The notes: generated from the letters alone by a model not told the origin. DNA of 37,882 nucleotides from Candidatus Gallacutalibacter pullistercoris (GCA_018710915.1 DVIY01000189.1:1-37882), one strand, 5' to 3'; positions 6,554 to 14,954 are shown, numbered from the stretch's first letter. Numbers and translations: made by a program.

Positions 6554-7761
6554 GCAAGACCACCCCGCTTCCGAAGTTCCCGTGCCTGTTTCATACAGGC
6601 TGTCAAATCAATTCCCGACGGGCATACCGCCCGGCACGCACTGCAATCCACACATTCTTCTACACGCCACAGCATATTTTGCGGAATAGGGTCCTGCCCA
6701 AGTGCTTCCTGCACAACCCAGGGTGCCAGCCCCATCGGGCAGGTGCGCTGGCACTTTCCACATCCGATGCACGGGAATACACGGTCATCCAGCTGTACCT
6801 CTGCCGGGTTCCAAGCGGTGAGGCTCTGGCAGGAAGCGGTAACCGGTGTTTCAGGCTCCAGTACAGAAACAGCAGAAACAATATTTCCCATGGCAACGTG
6901 GCACGGCCTTGCGCCAATACCACAAAACTGCAATATATCCTCCACCGTGGTGCCGATGGGAACACGCAGCAGCTGTGTTTTGGGCAAAGCGTCCCCTCCC
7001 ACTGCGATGACGGTGTGCGTCTGTACGCGGCCCTTTTCGACCGCGTCGGCCAGCGCCGCCAATGCCTGTACGCCCAGCAGCATGGATTTTCCGCCATGAC
7101 GGTTCTGGTACAGCCGCCACGCGGGATATCTTTCATCCAGCGATAGCGAAAGATAGTCAGGCAGCCCGTTGATGGCATCCCCTACCCGGCGGGAGTTCCA
7201 CGCGACACGGTACCCAGTACCGGCGGCATCCGCCAGATACTCCAGCCCCCGCAGAACTTTTTCCTGTTCCTGCAAAAAGAACGCTGCGCCCGGCAAAAAA
7301 GGCAGGTCTTCCAGTGCATTGGCGGCAATAAACTCCGGCGGGTCTTCCCACATCTGCCGCAGCCGTTTCCAAAGCAGCTCACCGCTGCATTCATCGATAA
7401 TCCCCGCCTGCATGGCGGTTTTCTGAATTTCTTCCGGAGTACAGCTGCCCTTTTGCGGCTTTGAACTGCGGTGGCCGCGCGGCGGCTGCCTGGAACCCAG
7501 CTCCAGTACTGCGCACAGCATGCGCCCCAGTACCGGGTGCACGACTTCGCGGTATTCCTGTATGGTGCCTGCATCCGGTGCAAAACCACCCTCTTCACCC
7601 AGCAGCGCACCCCGTTTCACCTGGGTGTTTGCCGGAACCATACCCACCCCCCGTGGATACAGGGGAACCAGCACCTTTTCCGGCGTATAGGACGCGATAA
7701 TCTGACCATCCGGGTCCTCCTGCCGGGACAGGAAAACCCCTTTGGGGAAGAACCGTTTCAT
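6550..7761 (-). CDS. RnfC-like iron-sulfur subunit with altered NADH/FMN region
   Basis: The 403-residue soluble protein begins like RnfC, with an N-terminal lipoyl-like barrel at about residues 25-90. It ends with two intact 4Fe-4S motifs, CxxCxxCxxxCP at 331-342 and 370-381. Between them should be the Nqo1-like NADH/FMN domain. The glycine-rich GxGGAGFPT loop reads DECSGELLW (123-131), and the family NGVECEP segment near 145-152 has no Cys-Glu-Pro. By eye it should not bind NADH in the usual way. AAGGGG ends about 8 bases before the ATG at 7761. It is the first gene of a four-gene operon C-D-E-A in which G and B are absent. Confidence 0.8.
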   Translation of the reverse strand: MKRFFPKGVFLSRQEDPDGQIIASYTPEKVLVPLYPRGVGMVPANTQVKRGALLGEEGGFAPDAGTIQEYREVVHPVLGRMLCAVLELGSRQPPRGHRSSKPQKGSCTPEEIQKTAMQAGIIDECSGELLWKRLRQMWEDPPEFIAANALEDLPFLPGAAFFLQEQEKVLRGLEYLADAAGTGYRVAWNSRRVGDAINGLPDYLSLSLDERYPAWRLYQNRHGGKSMLLGVQALAALADAVEKGRVQTHTVIAVGGDALPKTQLLRVPIGTTVEDILQFCGIGARPCHVAMGNIVSAVSVLEPETPVTASCQSLTAWNPAEVQLDDRVFPCIGCGKCQRTCPMGLAPWVVQEALGQDPIPQNMLWRVEECVDCSACRAVCPSGIDLTACMKQARELRKRGGLA

Positions 7762-7806
7762 AAGATACCCCTTTTCTGGAATGTACTTGTTATGGAGGTG
7801 TCCGCA

Positions 7807-8376
7807 ATGAAAGTACAGCTGCTAAACCCTTCCCGGTTCCTGGTGGTCCTTTCCCGTGAAGAATCACAGGTATTGGGGCTGAGCCGGGAGGGCGCCTCTC
7901 AATGGCAGAGCCTTCACTGCCGTCTGGCAGCCGCACGTATTTTTTCTCAAATCAGCCGAAAGTATCGGGTCCCGGTGGCTGGCCGGACCATTTTGCTGCG
8001 CGCATATCCTGCGGGAAGCGGAGAAACCATTTTGCTGTTCACCGTCTGCCCCAAAAAACGTCTTCGGCTGCGCACTGTCTCACAGCACCATGCGCTGTTA
8101 TATGAATTCAGCCGGGCAGAGGATCTGTTTCGGGCCGCGTCAGCACTGCGCGGACGCTTTCCCGGACTCTCTTCCCGGCTGTACCGATGGCCATCGCCGC
8201 CGCAGGCAGACCGGTGGCGGCTTTGTGTTTCCGCGCGCCTGCATGAAATCCCGGCGCTGCGGTGTATTTTGGGAGAATATGCCCGTTTTACAGGCGGCGG
8301 CCGGCTGGCGGCCTGTTCGGCCTGTGAGTACGGGATCCTTCTGAGCGACTGTGCGCTGGAAACACTGGCTCAGTAG
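7807..8376 (+). CDS. MecA-like adaptor protein
   Basis: This is a 189-residue protein resembling MecA, the adaptor that delivers substrates such as ComK to the ClpC/ClpP protease. The N-terminal half (residues 1-80) follows the MecA substrate-binding pattern: a short strand, a charged helix, then a hydrophobic helix and strand. The C-terminal half contains LLYEFSRAEDL, a following helix ending in SRLY, and a final LGEY...CEYGILL segment. These align with the family positions YxFxxLEDL, SSLY and EYG of the ClpC-binding domain. It is shorter and more basic than B. subtilis MecA (about 218 residues). The start at 7807 follows GGAGG at 7794-7798. It is divergent from the Rnf-like operon and overlaps the 3' end of rpe by 7 bases. 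Confidence 0.65.
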   Translation: MKVQLLNPSRFLVVLSREESQVLGLSREGASQWQSLHCRLAAARIFSQISRKYRVPVAGRTILLRAYPAGSGETILLFTVCPKKRLRLRTVSQHHALLYEFSRAEDLFRAASALRGRFPGLSSRLYRWPSPPQADRWRLCVSARLHEIPALRCILGEYARFTGGGRLAACSACEYGILLSDCALETLAQ

Positions 8377-8996
8377 CTTTGCAGCATGCGGATCGCTTCG
8401 CCGGGGTTTTCGGCACGGAAAACGGCAGTGCCTGCCACACAGATATCGACACCGGCTGCGGCACAGGCCGCAATGGTTTCACGGTTTACGCCGCCGTCCA
8501 CCTGGATGAGAAGCCCAGGGGCATGCTCCCGGATGCGGCGCACCTTTTCCATCATGCCGGCCATAAATTTCTGTCCGCCAAAGCCAGGTTCTACGGTCAT
8601 CACCAGCACCATATCGATCTGGTCCAGCCAGGGCCACAGCGTTTCAACCGGGGTATCCGGTTTAAGCACCAGGCCGGCCTTTACGCCGCCCTGATGGATG
8701 GCGTCCAATGTTTCCTGAATGGAATCGCTGCATTCCACATGGAAAGTGATATCATCCGCACCAGCCTGTAAAAACTGCGGGATATAGGAGAGCGGGTGTT
8801 CCAGCATCAGATGTACGTCAAACGACAGCTCCGTCAGGGGACGGAGCGCCGCTACCAGTTCATGCCCAAAACTGATATTGGGGACGAAATGGCCGTCCAT
8901 AATATCCAGATGGAGATAGTCCGCCTCGGCCACACGCCGGACTTCTTCTCCCAGACGGGTAAAGTCCGCGGCCAGAAGGGAAGGAGCAATCTGCAT
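8370..8996 (-). CDS. rpe: Ribulose-phosphate 3-epimerase
   Basis: Rpe interconverts ribulose 5-phosphate and xylulose 5-phosphate in the pentose phosphate pathway. The 208-residue protein is a complete TIM barrel with the family signatures LHLDIMDGHFVPN (about 27-39, metal and substrate residues), VHLMLEHP, MTVEPGFGGQKF (about 136-147) and the phosphate-binding VDGGVN near 174-179. A GAGGTA site lies about 8-13 bases before the ATG at 8996. It is transcribed towards the MecA-like gene and their ends overlap, so the two mRNAs are complementary at their 3' ends. Confidence 0.95.
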   Translation of the reverse strand: MQIAPSLLAADFTRLGEEVRRVAEADYLHLDIMDGHFVPNISFGHELVAALRPLTELSFDVHLMLEHPLSYIPQFLQAGADDITFHVECSDSIQETLDAIHQGGVKAGLVLKPDTPVETLWPWLDQIDMVLVMTVEPGFGGQKFMAGMMEKVRRIREHAPGLLIQVDGGVNRETIAACAAAGVDICVAGTAVFRAENPGEAIRMLQSY

Positions 8997-9029
8997 AATT
9001 TAGTACCTCGTTATGATATAGATAAAGGG

Positions 9030-9060
9030 AAGCGCCTGTGCGCAGGCCTTTTCTTTTTTA
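9030..9060 (+). terminator. Plus-strand intrinsic terminator upstream of rpe
   Basis: The hairpin pairs GCCTG (9034-9038) with CAGGC (9043-9047) and extends by AAG/CTT around a bulged C. A TTTTCTTTTTTATT run follows on the plus strand only. The nearest plus-strand gene upstream is the MecA-like gene, whose transcript would have to cross all of rpe in antisense to use it. Confidence 0.6.
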
Positions 9061-9099
9061 TTCTACCGTATTTCCCCACCTATTGCAAGTATTGCAAGG

Positions 9100-10509
9100 T
9101 CAGGGTATACCGGCGTTATCCTCTACAATGCCGTCGTGCGTAACCTGGATGCGCTTATCGGGGATTCCGTGCAGCAGGTGATGAAGCCGGATGTAATAAA
9201 AAGCAGCCAGAATAACCGCCGCACCCGTCCAGGCGGCGATTTCTGCAAAATAGATGCCGAATTGCCCCAGCCAGATCGGCAGCAGCAGTGCGCAGGAGAT
9301 GCGCATGGTGAGCTCTGCAATACCCGAAACCATGGGGATAACCGTGTCCCCCATTCCCTGCAATGCCGAACGGTACAGGTGCAGAAGGTACAGGATAAAC
9401 AGTACGGAACACATAATCGAAAGATAGGTATAGGCCACTTCCAATACTGCTGCAACTTCTTCCGGTTCTCCGGAAATAAATAGAAGCAGTACATATTTTC
9501 CAAACAGGATCATCAGCACAGAAATGACCAGTGCGGTGGCAATGGCTATTTTCAGGGCAGAGCGCATTCCCAGCCGGATGCGCTCGTATTTTTTTGCCCC
9601 CAGATTCTGGCCGGCAAAGGTGGCCATGGAAAAGCCAAAGGAGGTAGCTGCCAGCTCCAACAAGCCGTACAGCTTGTTGGTAGCGGTAAATCCTGCCACA
9701 AAGATCATGCCAAACTGGTTGATGACGTACTGTACCACCAGCCCGCCAACCGCAATCACGGCGTTTTGAAATGCCATGGGCAGTCCCAGCTGGAACAAAC
9801 GGCGGATCAGTACGCTGTCGGGTTTCCAGTCGGATTTCTGCATTTTGAGAACTGTCAGGCGGCGCAATACCCACAGGCAGAATAGGCAGGAACACCCCTG
9901 TGCAATGACCGTGGCAGCTGCTGCACCGGGAATTCCCCAGTGAAAGACCATGACGAACAGAAGATCAAGCCCGATATTGACGACGGAAGCCACCAGCATG
10001 GCGTACAAAGGGGTACGGCTGTCGCCTAAAGCCCGCAGAATGGAAGCCATCATATTATATGCAGTGACAATCACCACACCCGAAAAGATAATCTGTAAAT
10101 AAGAAAGCGAACCGGGCAGAATTTCTTCCGGCGTGTTCAGAAGCCGCAGCAGCGGTTCTGCTGCCAGCAAGCTGGCGGCTGTCGTCACCAGAGCAATCAT
10201 TGCCGATAAAATCGTGCTCATCGCCGTGACCCGGCGCAGGCCATCCCCATCGTTTGCGCCAAAGCGCTGCGAAATCAGGATGGAAAAGCCCTGTGTAAAT
10301 CCCATCACAATGCCCAGCACCATCCAGTTGAGCCAGTCTGCGGCGCCCAGTGCTGCCAGTGCTTCTACGCCCAGCACCTGCCCTACCACCATCGTATCCA
10401 CCATGGTATACAGCTGCTGGCAGATATTGCCCGCCATCAGCGGCAATGCAAACGAAAGCAGCAGTCCTGCCGGTTTGCCGGTTGTCATATCTTTGGTTCT
10501 CTCTGCCAT
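9100..10509 (-). CDS. MATE-family efflux transporter
   Basis: The 469-residue membrane protein has twelve predicted helices in two six-helix MatE repeats. Family features include the opening GKPAGLLLSFALPLMAGNI, the first-repeat VDTMVVGQVLG, and the second-repeat LPMAFQNAV. MATE proteins export drugs or metabolites using a sodium or proton gradient. I place the start at ATG 10509 with AAGGGGA just upstream; a TTG at 10527 is in frame but contains the ribosome site. It is divergent from the MarR-MATE operon starting at 10696. A 12-bp perfect palindrome (10532-10543) lies in its 5' region. Confidence 0.93.
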   Translation of the reverse strand: MAERTKDMTTGKPAGLLLSFALPLMAGNICQQLYTMVDTMVVGQVLGVEALAALGAADWLNWMVLGIVMGFTQGFSILISQRFGANDGDGLRRVTAMSTILSAMIALVTTAASLLAAEPLLRLLNTPEEILPGSLSYLQIIFSGVVIVTAYNMMASILRALGDSRTPLYAMLVASVVNIGLDLLFVMVFHWGIPGAAAATVIAQGCSCLFCLWVLRRLTVLKMQKSDWKPDSVLIRRLFQLGLPMAFQNAVIAVGGLVVQYVINQFGMIFVAGFTATNKLYGLLELAATSFGFSMATFAGQNLGAKKYERIRLGMRSALKIAIATALVISVLMILFGKYVLLLFISGEPEEVAAVLEVAYTYLSIMCSVLFILYLLHLYRSALQGMGDTVIPMVSGIAELTMRISCALLLPIWLGQFGIYFAEIAAWTGAAVILAAFYYIRLHHLLHGIPDKRIQVTHDGIVEDNAGIP

Positions 10510-10531
10510 ATTTCCATTCCCCTTCAAATGT

Positions 10532-10543
10532 TGTTTGCAAACA
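10532..10543. promoter_or_regulatory. Palindromic operator candidate of the reverse MATE gene
   Basis: TGTTTGCAAACA is a perfect 12-bp palindrome. It lies just downstream of a possible reverse-strand -10 (TATAGT, complement of 10546-10551) and 23 bp before the start codon. A regulator bound here would block the MATE promoter. Confidence 0.45.
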
Positions 10544-10615
10544 TACTATACAATAACAATACATTCCCCCTGCTGTAAAAGTCAAGAGAAATCTTTTGTG
10601 CGATTGTCCGGATGC

Positions 10616-10643
10616 TTGACAAGTCAACTAATAACGTTATACT
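10616..10643 (+). promoter_or_regulatory. Promoter with overlapping palindromes for marR-MATE
   Basis: A perfect TTGACA (10616-10621) and TATACT (10638-10643) are separated by 16 bp. The -35 lies within the inverted repeat TTGAC-AA-GTCAA (10616-10627). The spacer and -10 contain the perfect palindrome ATAACGTTAT (10631-10640). MarR proteins commonly autoregulate through such sites. Confidence 0.7.
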
Positions 10644-10695
10644 GAAAGAAAGGGTGTGTGCAGCACATATTCACAAAAGAAAGAGAAGAGATTGT

Positions 10696-11151
10696 ATGCA
10701 GGAACGACTTGGACGATGGATTGCGGCGATTCATCGGCAGGAACAGAGGTTTATTTGCCGTGCCATGGAGCCGTGTGGGCTGGGGTTTCCGGAATATATC
10801 TTTTTATATGGAATTTCACGCCACGAAGGGTGTATCCAAAAGGAATTGAGCCGTGCGCAGCATATGGACAGCGCCATGGTGACAAGATCGATTCGAAAAC
10901 TGGAAGAGCAGGGATACTTATGCCGGGAAAAGCCGGAACCCGACCGGCGCGCATGGCAGCTGTATTTGACAGAAAAGGGACGAGCCCTGATTCCGCAGTT
11001 GGAAAAAGCCATGGACTGCTGGCAGGAGACTATTACCCGGGAAATGGATGACTCACAAAAAGAGCTGCTGCTGTCGCTGCTGCGCCGGGCTGCCGAGCTG
11101 GGTGAAGAAGCCAACCAGCTCGTATCTGAAACAAAGAAAGGACGGGAATAA
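10696..11151 (+). CDS. MarR-family transcriptional regulator
   Basis: The 151-residue protein has the MarR winged-helix layout: N-terminal dimer helices, a winged HTH with the recognition segment QKELSRAQHMDSAMVTRSI (about 48-66), a wing with the RxxPDRRAWQL pattern (family DRRxxxL) near 80-90, and a C-terminal dimer helix. MarR proteins repress efflux and stress genes and are released by small ligands. The start at ATG 10696 follows AGAGAAGAG. Longer in-frame readings would begin inside the promoter. It is separated by a single base from the MATE gene at 11153, so it most likely controls that exporter and possibly the divergent one. Confidence 0.92.
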   Translation: MQERLGRWIAAIHRQEQRFICRAMEPCGLGFPEYIFLYGISRHEGCIQKELSRAQHMDSAMVTRSIRKLEEQGYLCREKPEPDRRAWQLYLTEKGRALIPQLEKAMDCWQETITREMDDSQKELLLSLLRRAAELGEEANQLVSETKKGRE

Positions 11152-11152
11152 G

Positions 11153-12523
11153 ATGGAGAGAAATCAATTAGGGGAAGAAAAAATCGGAAGACTGCTGGTC
11201 CGGTTTGCTGTACCCAGCGTAATTTCGATGCTGGTGAGCGCACTGTATAACATTGTAGACCAGATTTTTATCGGGAACGGCATCGGCATCAACGGCAATG
11301 CCGCCACCAATGTGGCATTCCCGCTCAGTACGCTGTGCACTTCGCTGGCACTGCTGTTCGGTATCGGCGGCGCGGCGAATTTTAACCTGTGTATGGGTGC
11401 CGGAGAACACAAAAGAGCCGGAAAATATGTGGGCAATTCGATTTTTCTGCTGTTGTCTTCCGGTATTTTGCTTTGTGTGCTGGTGAGAATTTTCCTTCAG
11501 CCGCTGATGCTGCTGTTCGGCGCAACCGAAGACACGCTGGCGTATTCATTGGAGTATACCGGAATCACCTCGTTTGGATTCCCGTTCCTGATTCTTTCCA
11601 CAGGTGGAAGCGCACTGATTCGCGCAGACGGCAGCCCCAAATTTTCAATGGTATGCATGCTTTCGGGTGCTGTCATCAATACGATTTTTGACCCGCTGTT
11701 TATCTTCGGTTTTCAGATGGGTATGGCCGGCGCGGCCTGGGCCACGGTACTGGGGCAGATCATTTCGGGCTGTATGGTGCTTTGGTATCTGCTGCATTTT
11801 CGCTCTGTCCGGCTGGAAAAGCAATATTTCCTTCCAAAGCTGCGCTGCTGCCTGCGGGTTGCAGCACTGGGCACCTCCAATTGCTTCAACCAGATTGCCA
11901 TGATGGTGGTACAGGTTGTAATGAACAACACGATGACCTTTTATGGCGCGCTGTCAGTGTATGGGCAGGAGATTCCGCTCGCCTGCTCGGGAATCATCAA
12001 TAAAGTCAATATGATCTTCTTCTCGCTGGTGATTGGAATTTCGCAGGGGCTCCAGCCCATTACCAGCTTTAATTACGGTGCCAAAAAGTATGGGCGCGTC
12101 TGGAACTCTTACCGCCTGGCAGTGACCGCCGGCACAGCCATTTCACTGGTTTCATTTTTGTGCTTCCAGCTTTTCCCGCGTCAGATTATCTCCCTGTTCG
12201 GCTCGGGCAGCGAGGAGTATTTTGTATTTGCCGAGCGGTATTTCCGCATTTTCCTGTTCTGTACCTTTATCAACGGGATTCAGCCCATCACTTCCAATTT
12301 CTTTACCTCTATGGGAAAAGCCCCGCGCGGTGTTTTGATGGCGCTTACCCGGCAGGTGATTTTCCTGCTGCCGCTGCTGGTGATTCTGCCCATGTTCTGG
12401 GGAATTGACGGCGTGATGTATGCGGGCCCCATTGCGGATACTGCCGCAGCGCTGCTGGCAATTGTACTGGTAGTGATTGAACGCAAAAAGCTGCTGGCCA
12501 TGGAAAAGACACAGGCTGCATAA
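11153..12523 (+). CDS. MATE-family efflux transporter
   Basis: A 456-residue membrane protein with twelve predicted helices and two MatE repeats. It opens with KIGRLLVRFAVPSVISMLV, then VDQIFIGNGIGINGNAATNV, typical of the NorM/DinF-like clostridial branch. The second repeat carries FNYGAKKY near residue 305. The start at 11153 is one base after the marR stop and uses AAGGACGGGA as the ribosome site. The pairing with marR suggests ligand-induced export. It is only distantly similar to the reverse-strand MATE at 9100-10509, so this is not a recent duplication. Confidence 0.93.
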   Translation: MERNQLGEEKIGRLLVRFAVPSVISMLVSALYNIVDQIFIGNGIGINGNAATNVAFPLSTLCTSLALLFGIGGAANFNLCMGAGEHKRAGKYVGNSIFLLLSSGILLCVLVRIFLQPLMLLFGATEDTLAYSLEYTGITSFGFPFLILSTGGSALIRADGSPKFSMVCMLSGAVINTIFDPLFIFGFQMGMAGAAWATVLGQIISGCMVLWYLLHFRSVRLEKQYFLPKLRCCLRVAALGTSNCFNQIAMMVVQVVMNNTMTFYGALSVYGQEIPLACSGIINKVNMIFFSLVIGISQGLQPITSFNYGAKKYGRVWNSYRLAVTAGTAISLVSFLCFQLFPRQIISLFGSGSEEYFVFAERYFRIFLFCTFINGIQPITSNFFTSMGKAPRGVLMALTRQVIFLLPLLVILPMFWGIDGVMYAGPIADTAAALLAIVLVVIERKKLLAMEKTQAA

Positions 12524-12544
12524 TTTCACAACAACTCAAAACTC

Positions 12545-12584
12545 GAGGGGAATCCTATATGTGTGGGTTCCCCTCAATTTTTTT
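12545..12584 (+). terminator. Intrinsic terminator after the marR-MATE operon
   Basis: GAGGGGAATCC pairs with GGGTTCCCCTC (one mismatch) around a 9-10-base loop. An eight-base T-rich run follows, beginning 21 bp after the MATE stop. Confidence 0.88.
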
Positions 12585-12633
12585 GAAAATATAAATAAAA
12601 TTAGTTTTTTAATAGACTTTTTTAACGTTGTTG

Positions 12634-12662
12634 TTGTAATGCGCTTTTCGATATGGTATGAT
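12634..12662 (+). promoter_or_regulatory. Promoter of the GH140-like gene
   Basis: TTGTAA (12634-12639) and TATGAT (12657-12662) are 17 bp apart, with a TGG extension before the -10. Expected start of transcription is near 12669. Confidence 0.7.
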
Positions 12663-12724
12663 AAACCCGCCTGATAAAAAACACATACAGGCGGCTGTGT
12701 AAATGTATGGAAAAGGAGAAAAAA

Positions 12725-14011
12725 ATGGACAAGTTAAAAGTACAGGGACGATATCTTGCCTGGGAGGATGGTTCCCCGTTTTTTTACCTGGGCGATACCG
12801 CATGGGAGCTGTTTCATAAGCTGAGCCGTGAAGAAATTGACCAGTATCTGTATACGCGTGCCCGCCAGGGCTTTACTGCCATTCAGGCGGTAGCACTGGC
12901 AGAACTGGAGGGAATTACTACGCCCAACTATTATGGACGGCTTCCGATTCAGTTTACCAACGGAACCCCTGACCCCGAAAAGCCCGACACTGCCGACGGC
13001 TATTCCTATTGGGATCATGTCGATTATGCTGTGGAGACAGCCGAAAAATACGGTATGTTTATCACGCTGCTGCCCACCTGGGGCGATAAATTCAACCTTT
13101 GCTGGGGCAAAGGCCCGGTTATTTTTCATGAAGAAAATGCCCGTGTATATGGCCGCTGGATTGCTGCACGGTATGCAAAATATTCCAATATCATCTGGAT
13201 GCTGGGCGGCGACCGGCAGCTGGAGCCGCAGCACCGCGCGATTGTGGATGCCATGGCAGAGGGAATTCGCATGGAAGACAAAGACCATCTCATCACCTTC
13301 CATCCGCCTGGATGCTGGGATTCCACCGACTTTGTGGCAGATGCAGAGTATATTGATTTTCATACAGCACAGACCGGCCACGGTATTGAAAAGTGTTATT
13401 GCAGCGACGAAGTGATGGCCAAAATGGCGGCCGCTTCTTCCAAACCCTATATGGACTCTGAGCCGCGCTATGAAGACCACCCCGCCTGCTTTAACGACCG
13501 GCTGGGGTATTGGTGGGATGCAGACGATGTGCGCCAGAACGCTTATTGGAACCTGCTTGCGGGCGCTTGCGGCCACACCTACGGCAACCACTGTGTTTGG
13601 AGCATGAACCGTATCCCCTGTTCCTATTTCCCCTTTGCGTGGAATGAAGTGCTGACCCATCCCGGTGCCGAGCAGATGGGCTTCCTGAAAAAACTGCGCC
13701 TTTCCCGCGACTATTTCTCGCTGCATGCAGAACCTGCCCTTTTGTGTGAAAATATCGAGGGTATGGGCCATATGACCGCAGCTGTCGGCGATGGCTACGG
13801 CTATGTGTATTCTCCGCTTGGACTGCCGTTTACGGTGAATCTGTCGATGATTCAGCCGGCAAAGTGTATCCGCGCGTTCTGGTTCAATCCCCGCACCGGA
13901 GAAGAAACGATGTTTGCCGTATTGCCGCCGGAAGGCAAAACAGCCGTTGTGCCGCCCACACAGGGCAAGGGCTGCGACTGGGTTCTGATTTTGGAGGGAT
14001 ATCATGATTGA
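12725..14011 (+). CDS. DUF4038/GH140-like glycoside hydrolase
   Basis: The 428-residue cytoplasmic protein (no signal peptide) matches the DUF4038 TIM-barrel family that includes GH140 apiosidases. Visible features are FFYLGDTAWELFHKLSREE at about 19-37, an AIQAVALAELEG strand, and the putative catalytic pair Asp163 (in WMLGGDR) and Glu246 (in YMDSEPRYE). The last 90 residues form the small beta domain usually annotated as collagen-binding (WFNPRTG motif). The substrate is not readable, so a plant-derived apioside is only a family-based guess. AAAGGAG at 12712-12717 selects ATG 12725 over upstream ATGs. It overlaps the broken nucleoside hydrolase gene by 8 bases, so the two formed one operon. 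Confidence 0.85.
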   Translation: MDKLKVQGRYLAWEDGSPFFYLGDTAWELFHKLSREEIDQYLYTRARQGFTAIQAVALAELEGITTPNYYGRLPIQFTNGTPDPEKPDTADGYSYWDHVDYAVETAEKYGMFITLLPTWGDKFNLCWGKGPVIFHEENARVYGRWIAARYAKYSNIIWMLGGDRQLEPQHRAIVDAMAEGIRMEDKDHLITFHPPGCWDSTDFVADAEYIDFHTAQTGHGIEKCYCSDEVMAKMAAASSKPYMDSEPRYEDHPACFNDRLGYWWDADDVRQNAYWNLLAGACGHTYGNHCVWSMNRIPCSYFPFAWNEVLTHPGAEQMGFLKKLRLSRDYFSLHAEPALLCENIEGMGHMTAAVGDGYGYVYSPLGLPFTVNLSMIQPAKCIRAFWFNPRTGEETMFAVLPPEGKTAVVPPTQGKGCDWVLILEGYHD

Positions 14012-14954
14012 GAAGGTAACTGACTGGTATTCTTTTTTCTCGCTGAGCCCCGAAGAGCGGGCGGAAAATGCCCGCCATATGGAGAACCCGCCCAAAGGGA
14101 CAGTAGATGCCGTACTGGATACCGACACTTAGACGACCAGTTTGCGCTGGCTTACCTGCTGAAATCCTCTGACCGGGTGCGTACTCGGGCGATTTATGCC
14201 GCACCATTTTATAATCAGAAGTCGGAAAGACGGTATGGAAAAGAGCTTCTGTGAAATCGGCCGGGTACTCGATGTCATGGGGCTTTCTCAGGAGTACGGA
14301 GCAAAAGTGTTCAAAGGCTCCGATCGCTTCCTTGAAAATGAGTCTGAACCGGTTGACTCCCCCGCTGCCCGTCATCTGGCAGAGCTGGCGATGCAGTATA
14401 CGCCGGAATCCCCGCTGTATGTCATTGCAATCGGCGCGATTAGCAATGTGGCTTCCGCAATTTTGATGCAGCCCGAAATTGCCCGGCGCATCGTGATTGT
14501 ATGGTTGGGCGGAAACGCGCACCACTGGCCGCATAACCGCGAGTTTAACGCGTATCAGGATGTAGCCGCCATGCGGATTGTCTTCGGCTGCGGCGCACGT
14601 TTTGTGCAGCTGCCCGCTATGGGTGTGGTTTCGGCCTTTACCATCAGCGGTGTAGAGCTGGAAAAATACCTGAAGGGTCACAACCGCCTGTGCGACTATC
14701 TTCTTGAAACCGTTTTTCATGAAATGGAAGATCCGGAACATATAGGCCTGTGGACGCGCATCATTTGGGATGTCACGGCAGTGGCCTGGCTGCTGGATGA
14801 GGGCTTTATGCTGGCACGTCCCGTTTCGGCGCCGATTCCGCAGTATGACAATACCTACGCTTTTGACAGAAGCCGTCATACCATGACCTGTGTTTTTCAG
14901 GTAAATCGCGACAGCATTTACCGCGACCTGTTTCGAAAACTGACACAGGATTGA
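14004..14954 (+). pseudogene. Frameshifted nucleoside hydrolase
   Basis: The ancestral product resembles inosine-uridine-preferring nucleoside hydrolases, which cleave the N-glycosidic bond of ribonucleosides. Translation from ATG 14004 gives 42 codons ending in DTDT, then TAG at 14130. The family motif continues DTDxxNExDDQ, and DDQFALAYLL resumes at 14132 in another frame, implying loss of about 10 bases that also removes Ca-site residues. That frame runs to a stop near 14250. The remainder (from DGMEKSF at about 14229, ending at 14954) is back in the original frame, so a second shift lies near 14215-14230. The rest of the protein is well conserved. Recent inactivation or sequence error both fit. 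Confidence 0.82.

Noticed and set aside
7471-7806. An N-terminal extension of the MecA-like gene across the start of the rnfC-like gene
   Set aside because: The MecA similarity begins at 7807, where a GGAGG site is correctly placed. The extension is antisense to the rnfC-like gene.
12734-14128. A 464-codon reverse-strand frame opposite the GH140-like gene
   Set aside because: The forward protein matches a known family and has a promoter and ribosome site. The reverse frame has low-complexity shadow composition.
14120-14240. Programmed frameshifting in the nucleoside hydrolase
   Set aside because: The first break removes conserved residues and meets a stop, no slippery site is visible, and two separate shifts would be needed.
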